DNA of 37,755 nucleotides from Caldilineaceae bacterium. Lineage in GTDB: Bacteria; Chloroflexota; Anaerolineae; Caldilineales; Caldilineaceae. Below the pieces are notes generated by a model. It did not search any database and was not told the DNA's origin. It was given only the letters and a program-made list of their open reading frames with translations. Location of the stretch: the NCBI GenBank assembly GCA_022827195.1, contig JAJDTL010000009.1:1-37755 (forward strand), written 5' to 3'. Below are positions 33,906 to 37,755 of the stretch, piece by piece. Position numbers and translations under genes: made by a program. Position 1 is the first letter of the stretch, and each line of letters starts with the position of its first letter.

Positions 33906-34829
33906 ATGGCACAGATACGGCGACCGCGTCTTCCATCACGGCAGGAGCTTCTCTTTCGAACGCTGCTCACTGTCGGCATCGTCATCGGCTTCGTCATCGC
34001 GGCCCTCCCCTTCATTTGGATGGCGGTAAGTTCCTTCGGAACTGCCGGCACAGTCATTCGCATCGGCTTCACATGGGACATGTTCAATCCGCTGAATTGG
34101 AGCCTGGAACCCTATGTCGTTGCCTGGAAGATGGCCAGCATCAGCAAGTACATTCGCACGACGACGATCTATGCCGTCGCTGTTACCGTGCTGGCGACGA
34201 CCACATCCTCCTTGGCGGGCTATGTCTTTGGCCGTCTTCGCTTTCCCGCGCGCGACTTTCTGTTCGGGCTTGTCCTGGCCACGATGATGATCCCCGGCTC
34301 GGTCACCTTTCTGCCGCTCTTCATCCTGATGCTGCGACTGCCCCTGTTGGGCGGCAATGACATCCTCGGCCAGGGCGGGCACGGTCTCTACAACAGCTAC
34401 GCCGGCCTGATTCTGCCAAACGTCGTCAGCGCCAGCTCCATCTTTCTCTTCCGCCAGTTCTTCCGCACACTGCCGGGGGACTTGGAGGACGCGGCGCGCA
34501 TCGACGGCTGCAGCGAGCCGATGATCTGGTGGCGCGTGATAATGCCGCTCTCCGGTCCCGTCGTTACCGTGGTGGCGCTGTTCCAGTTCCAGGGCAGTTG
34601 GAACTCCTTCGTCTGGCCTCTGGTGATGTCCAGTTCCGAGAGGCTCTACACGATTTCCGTCGGGATGTACTCGTTGGCTTACGGCTCCGGCTCGCTGACC
34701 TCCATGGCCGAGCTGTTCCAGGCCGTGCTGCTCGCCGGGTCGGTTATGGCAGTGCTGCCAATCCTCGTCCTCTTCATCGCTTTCCAGCGTCAATTCGTGC
34801 AGGGCATCGCCCTGACCGGACTGAAGTAG
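33906..34829 (+). CDS. CUT1 ABC transporter III, permease 2 (MalG/UgpE-like)
   Basis: A 307-residue MalG-type permease. The EAA loop is at 193-214 (LEDAARIDGCSEPMIWWRV then MP), and it ends in QRQFVQGIALTGLK. Between helices 3 and 4 it carries an extra Gly-rich loop, PLLGGNDILGQGGHG at about 146-160, that the MalG-type proteins of transporters I and II lack. The binding site is weak (GAGGG about 11 bases before ATG 33906). With the preceding gene it forms the channel of transporter III; no ATPase gene is present. Confidence 0.92.
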   Translation: MAQIRRPRLPSRQELLFRTLLTVGIVIGFVIAALPFIWMAVSSFGTAGTVIRIGFTWDMFNPLNWSLEPYVVAWKMASISKYIRTTTIYAVAVTVLATTTSSLAGYVFGRLRFPARDFLFGLVLATMMIPGSVTFLPLFILMLRLPLLGGNDILGQGGHGLYNSYAGLILPNVVSASSIFLFRQFFRTLPGDLEDAARIDGCSEPMIWWRVIMPLSGPVVTVVALFQFQGSWNSFVWPLVMSSSERLYTISVGMYSLAYGSGSLTSMAELFQAVLLAGSVMAVLPILVLFIAFQRQFVQGIALTGLK

Positions 34830-34883
34830 CCGCCGCGTTCTGCTTTCAATCTTTTCTCAATCGAACTGGTAAAGGATCAGAAA

Positions 34884-36059
34884 ATGCCCGCCCCGCGCCT
34901 GGCTAAAGTTGAACACTTGCACGTCGACTATGCGCGCGATCGCTACGCCGGCCATCCCCGCCAGGGAGGCATCTTTAACTTCGGGCAAGGTGAGATTGCG
35001 GTCATCTACAACCGGGCTCCCTGCGTCTATCGGAATTACAGCGACGTCAAACACGACCTCGGCGGCTATCACAGCCGGGCGCAGATCATCCTGGCGCGCA
35101 GCTTCGACGGCGGTGGCACCTGGGATCGCGCCGACGACGTGGTCATTTTTGATGAGCGCGCCCCGATAGAGGAGCGCCGCGCCTTTGTCCGGCAGGTGCA
35201 AGCAGATCCCGCCATAGCCCGCGAACCGATCGACCTTGCCGCGGCTGACAGCGCCATTTTTTTCGGACGCACCTACGCCGGCGAGGGCCGTGCGCCGTCA
35301 ATGCTCTGTTACGCGCTGCGCTCCGCCGACCGGGGACACAGCTGGGAGTCGGTCCCGACGCCGGTCGAACCGCCGCGGGAGCACGGTATGGTGCACAAAG
35401 ACGGCCATCCACTCGTTCAGATGCCGGATGGCACGCAGCTGGCCGCGATGACGGTCGGTCTGCCTACCGGCGGCGTCGTTCTCTACGGCAGCGATGACAA
35501 CGGCCTAAGCTGGGAGCCGCTGGCCCGCGTTTGCCAGGACCACACCGGCGACGGGCGGCCGACCTATGCCGGGCTACTGCTCCTACCGTCCGGTCGCCTC
35601 CAGTGCTACACGCTCAACATCGACGGTTTGCGAGACGCCATCCAGATGAACTACTCGGACGACGGTGGCTATTCCTGGTCCCAGCCAAGGCCGATCGTGT
35701 GTTGGGGCCGTTCTCCCTGGGCCGCGCGCAGGCGCGAGACGGGAACTCTTCAGGCGGCTGCCGGCAAGCACTATCGCTCGCCCTGGCCGATGAAACTGGC
35801 CGACGGGCGGACTCTCGTTCTTTTTGCCCGCCGCAAGATCCCGCGCGGGATCGGCCTGGTCGTGAGCGAGGATGACGGCGCTACCTGGAGCGACGAACAG
35901 ATTCTTCGCGATGACGGGCCCACCACCGATCTGGGCTATCCGGTTGCGACCGAGGTCGAGCCGGGACGCATCTTCACCGCCTACTACTTCACCATGGACG
36001 ACGGCAACGGCTTCGGCGGCACCCGCTACATTGCCGGCTCCTCTTTCCGTCTTGGGTAG
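34884..36059 (+). CDS. Asp-box (BNR-repeat) beta-propeller protein, sialidase-like
   Basis: A 391-residue protein with five Asp boxes of the form S-x-D-x-G-x-(S/T)-W at 73-80, 147-154, 203-210, 258-265 and 328-335, which define a six-bladed sialidase-type propeller. The true sialidase hallmark (Phe/Tyr-Arg-Ile-Pro near the N terminus) is missing; the region reads FNFGQGEIAVIYNRAP. Candidate catalytic Arg, Asp and Glu residues cannot be assigned with confidence. There is no signal peptide, so it should be cytoplasmic, unusual for a secreted-type sialidase. AAAGGAT precedes ATG 34884. Lying behind a sugar transporter, it may process the imported ligand, but sialidase activity should not be assumed. 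Confidence 0.85.
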   Translation: MPAPRLAKVEHLHVDYARDRYAGHPRQGGIFNFGQGEIAVIYNRAPCVYRNYSDVKHDLGGYHSRAQIILARSFDGGGTWDRADDVVIFDERAPIEERRAFVRQVQADPAIAREPIDLAAADSAIFFGRTYAGEGRAPSMLCYALRSADRGHSWESVPTPVEPPREHGMVHKDGHPLVQMPDGTQLAAMTVGLPTGGVVLYGSDDNGLSWEPLARVCQDHTGDGRPTYAGLLLLPSGRLQCYTLNIDGLRDAIQMNYSDDGGYSWSQPRPIVCWGRSPWAARRRETGTLQAAAGKHYRSPWPMKLADGRTLVLFARRKIPRGIGLVVSEDDGATWSDEQILRDDGPTTDLGYPVATEVEPGRIFTAYYFTMDDGNGFGGTRYIAGSSFRLG

Positions 36060-36213
36060 TACTGAAGGTGCCGCAGTCTTGCGATTACTTCCCAACTGAG
36101 TCTGCTGACCCTGCGAAGAAGGCCTCGGCGGGCTCTGTCGAAACGTCGGACGGTAGAGCCTGCAGTGGGCCTTACCGCTGACAGACAGGAACCGATTCCA
36201 GAGGAGGTGCCCG

Positions 36214-37206
36214 ATGTCGCGAACAATCAAGATGGCGCTGATAGGGTGCGGAGGCATGGGGCGCAGCCACCTGCGCAGCGCAAGAGAGGTGCCGGAGCTG
36301 GAATTCGTCTGCTATGCAGATGCCGTCGAGGGGACTGCCGCTAGTGCATGTCACGAATTCGGCGGACGCTACCACACGACCGATGTCGAAGCAATTATGC
36401 GCGACGACGATGTTGAAGCCGTCCTGATCGCGACGCACCACGATTCACACCCGCCTCTTGCGACTCGGGCCGCGCAGGCGGGCAAGCAGATCTTCCTCGA
36501 GAAGCCGATGGCGCTTACCATCGAGGACTGTTTGAAGATAGAAGAGGCGGTTGACAAAGCCGGCGTCAAGCTGATGATGGGCTTCAAGTTTCGCTTCGCG
36601 CCGCTCGTCGCTAGCGTAAAGCAGATGGTTCCTCACCCCCTGGTAACCGTCGGCCAGAGCCTGCATTCGGCGATGAAGGGCTGGCCCCTGACGCCGGAGC
36701 GAGGCGGCGGCCCTGTCCTTTCGAACGGCTGCCACGCCTTCGACCTGGTCTACTGGCTCAACGAGTCGGAGCCGGTCCTCATCAGCGCCGCCGGCGGTCC
36801 GCTGACCCATCCAGAACATGGGCTGGTCGACAATGCGGCGGTCTCGGTACAGTTTGAAAACGGCAGCATCGCCGCCATCATCGCCGGAGACAGCGGCGAT
36901 GCCCGCTACACGTCTAAGTTTTTCTTCGAGGTGCTCGACGGCCGGCGCACGGCTACGCTCTACGAACGCTGCCACAAGGCCCAGTTGTCCGGCTGTGAAG
37001 TCGACTCGTTGAGCGTTGAGGAGCTGCCGCCCCCGCTCAGCACCGACCCGGAAGGGACCCGCGCCGAACTGCAAGCGTGGGCCCGCTGTCTGCTCGAGGA
37101 TACCGAATCCCCCGTCGGTCCGCGCGATGGTACTCGCGCGACCGCGATGGTGCTCAAGGCATTCGAGGCGATACGCAGCGGCAGGACGCAGGAGCTACGG
37201 CTCTAG
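36214..37206 (+). CDS. Gfo/Idh/MocA-family NAD(P)-dependent sugar oxidoreductase
   Basis: A 330-residue two-domain oxidoreductase. The Rossmann motif GCGGMGRSH lies at 11-19, the family EKP motif with catalytic Lys in FLEKPMAL at about 94-101, and the substrate-site signature GGGPVLSNGCHAFDLVYWL at about 163-181 with the His and Asp of the active site. Members oxidise or reduce hydroxyls of inositols, sugars and sugar acids. GAGGAGGT lies about six bases before ATG 36214. It probably ends the transporter III unit. Its last 17 codons are copied again at 37509, as listed separately. Confidence 0.93.
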   Translation: MSRTIKMALIGCGGMGRSHLRSAREVPELEFVCYADAVEGTAASACHEFGGRYHTTDVEAIMRDDDVEAVLIATHHDSHPPLATRAAQAGKQIFLEKPMALTIEDCLKIEEAVDKAGVKLMMGFKFRFAPLVASVKQMVPHPLVTVGQSLHSAMKGWPLTPERGGGPVLSNGCHAFDLVYWLNESEPVLISAAGGPLTHPEHGLVDNAAVSVQFENGSIAAIIAGDSGDARYTSKFFFEVLDGRRTATLYERCHKAQLSGCEVDSLSVEELPPPLSTDPEGTRAELQAWARCLLEDTESPVGPRDGTRATAMVLKAFEAIRSGRTQELRL

Positions 37207-37236
37207 ATCGGCCACCGCCGCAGCCGGAACGGGCGC

Positions 37237-37476
37237 TCATACGAAAACAATCGTCACCAGCAGCGCACAACGCTCCTCCGCCTCGAGCGAGTGCATCGCT
37301 CCGCCCTCCACGCAAAGCCACAAACCCTGCTCGAACGCCCGCGGCTCATCTTCGACGGTACCTCCGAAGCCCGCATGCAAGATACCTCTCAAATATTGGC
37401 CGCAAGCAATCCAGACGCGGTCCTTCGTGCGATTTCGTGTCCTTCGTGGATTGATGAGCAGTTGCAGGCCTTTATG
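37237..37476 (-). pseudogene. Truncated cupin-like gene fragment, copy 1
   Basis: On the minus strand a 79-codon frame ends in TGA at 37237-37239. Its translation includes the segments DRVWIACGQYLRG, GFGGTVEDEPRAFEQGLWL and EGGAMHSLEAEERCALLVT, ending IVFV. The last part resembles the C-terminal strands of a small cupin barrel, with the His of MHSLEA in the usual place. There is no start codon with a binding site: upstream the frame runs into repeat-like DNA (AAGGACACGAAATCGCACG) and a stop at 37477. The N-terminal half is missing, so it is a remnant. It points head-on at the oxidoreductase gene, unlike everything else in the window. The cupin assignment rests on pattern only. Confidence 0.5.
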
Positions 37477-37508
37477 TCAGGACAGTTGACGACCAGAGCA
37501 CGCCTGCG

Positions 37509-37562
37509 CTCAAGGCGTTCGAGGCGCTACGCAGCGGCAGGACGCAGGAGCTGCGGCTGTAA
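37509..37562 (+). pseudogene. Duplicated C-terminal tail of the Gfo/Idh/MocA gene
   Basis: These 18 codons encode LKAFEALRSGRTQELRL and a TAA stop. They match the last 17 residues of the gene ending at 37206, with one change (Ile to Leu) and a different stop codon (TAG to TAA). Nothing coding precedes them in frame that resembles the rest of the enzyme, so this is a passenger of the duplication. Confidence 0.9.
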
Positions 37563-37567
37563 ATCGG

Positions 37568-37755
37568 CTAGCACCGCAGCCGGAGCGAGTGCATCGCTCC
37601 GCCCTCCAGGCAAAGCCACGAACCCTGCTCGAGCGCCCGCGGCTCATCTTCGACGGTACCTCCGAAGCCCGCATGCAAGATACCTCTCAAATATTGGCCG
37701 CAAGCAATCCAGACGCGGTCCTTCGTGCGATTTCGTGTCCTTCGTGGATTGATGA
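37568..37755 (-). pseudogene. Truncated cupin-like gene fragment, copy 2
   Basis: Second copy of the minus-strand fragment, running off the window at 37755. Against copy 1 it has three amino-acid changes (F to L, L to S and V to L in the PRAFEQGLWLCVEGG region). Its C terminus is cut by the duplication junction: after GGAMHSL it reads RLRC and stops at 37568-37570, losing the final EAEERCALLVTIVFV. All three base differences between the copies change the amino acid, consistent with no selection on either. Confidence 0.5.

Larger units (their letters stand above)
37153..37755. repeat. Partial direct duplication covering the gene end and downstream DNA
   Basis: The stretch from 37153 (end of the oxidoreductase gene and the bases after it) recurs from 37509 at an offset of 356. 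The stretch 37285-37457 recurs at 37583-37755 at an offset of 298, with three mismatches over 173 bases. Copy 2 therefore lacks 58 bases present in copy 1, between the words CGCAGCCGGA and GAGCGAGTGC. About 50 bases at 37458-37508 separate the copies. The window ends inside copy 2, so its true extent is unknown. Confidence 0.93.

Overview
The window reads as part of a GC-rich, free-living or host-associated heterotroph, most likely a Chloroflexota bacterium of the Caldilineaceae/Anaerolineae type. That placement is an inference from three things: lipoprotein signal peptides with Ala-Pro-rich tails after the lipobox Cys (CAPAPA), a Val/Glu-rich VVVTPTP tail on the peptide-binding protein, and the density of ABC uptake systems with sugar epimerases and amidohydrolases. 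There is no rRNA, ribosomal protein or other phylogenetic marker. All 25 intact genes lie on the + strand. I see no tRNA, rRNA, CRISPR array, transposase, phage gene or transcription-factor gene.

Layout. (1) 1-1271: a 28-unit 7-bp tandem repeat, then about 1 kb of non-coding sequence with short repeats. (2) 1272-4132: a consensus promoter and three genes: two sugar isomerase/epimerase TIM barrels and a lactonase-like amidohydrolase. (3) 4285-17326: a promoter, a long leader and a probable 11-gene unit: carbohydrate (CUT1) ABC transporter I (binding protein plus two permeases), a metal-dependent amidohydrolase, CUT1 transporter II, an M20 carboxypeptidase-like peptidase, a degenerate M24 protein, a DegT-family PLP aminotransferase and a short-chain dehydrogenase. 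(4) 17780-24888: a complete five-gene oligopeptide/dipeptide-type ABC transporter with its own two ATPases. (5) 25048-31020: an HpcH/HpaI aldolase, an IolE-like isomerase/dehydratase, a metal-complete M24 hydrolase and a large FtsX-like membrane protein. (6) 31034-37206: CUT1 transporter III with a Tat-type lipoprotein binding protein, an Asp-box (sialidase-like) beta-propeller protein and a Gfo/Idh/MocA oxidoreductase. (7) 37153-37755: a partial duplication carrying two broken minus-strand cupin-like fragments and a copied tail of the oxidoreductase gene.

How it fits together. Three carbohydrate-type transporters and one peptide-type transporter feed a set of cytoplasmic enzymes that isomerise, epimerise, oxidise, transaminate, hydrolyse (lactone/amide/peptide) and cleave by retro-aldol reaction. 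The pattern fits catabolism of modified sugars, sugar acids, cyclitols or sugar/amino-acid conjugates; no substrate can be fixed from sequence. The three CUT1 systems have no ATPase gene here, so they probably share an ATPase encoded elsewhere. In all four transporter operons a stable hairpin follows the binding-protein gene, which would let the binding protein be made in excess over the membrane parts.

Both window ends fall inside repeats, so the window may be a whole contig broken at repeats.
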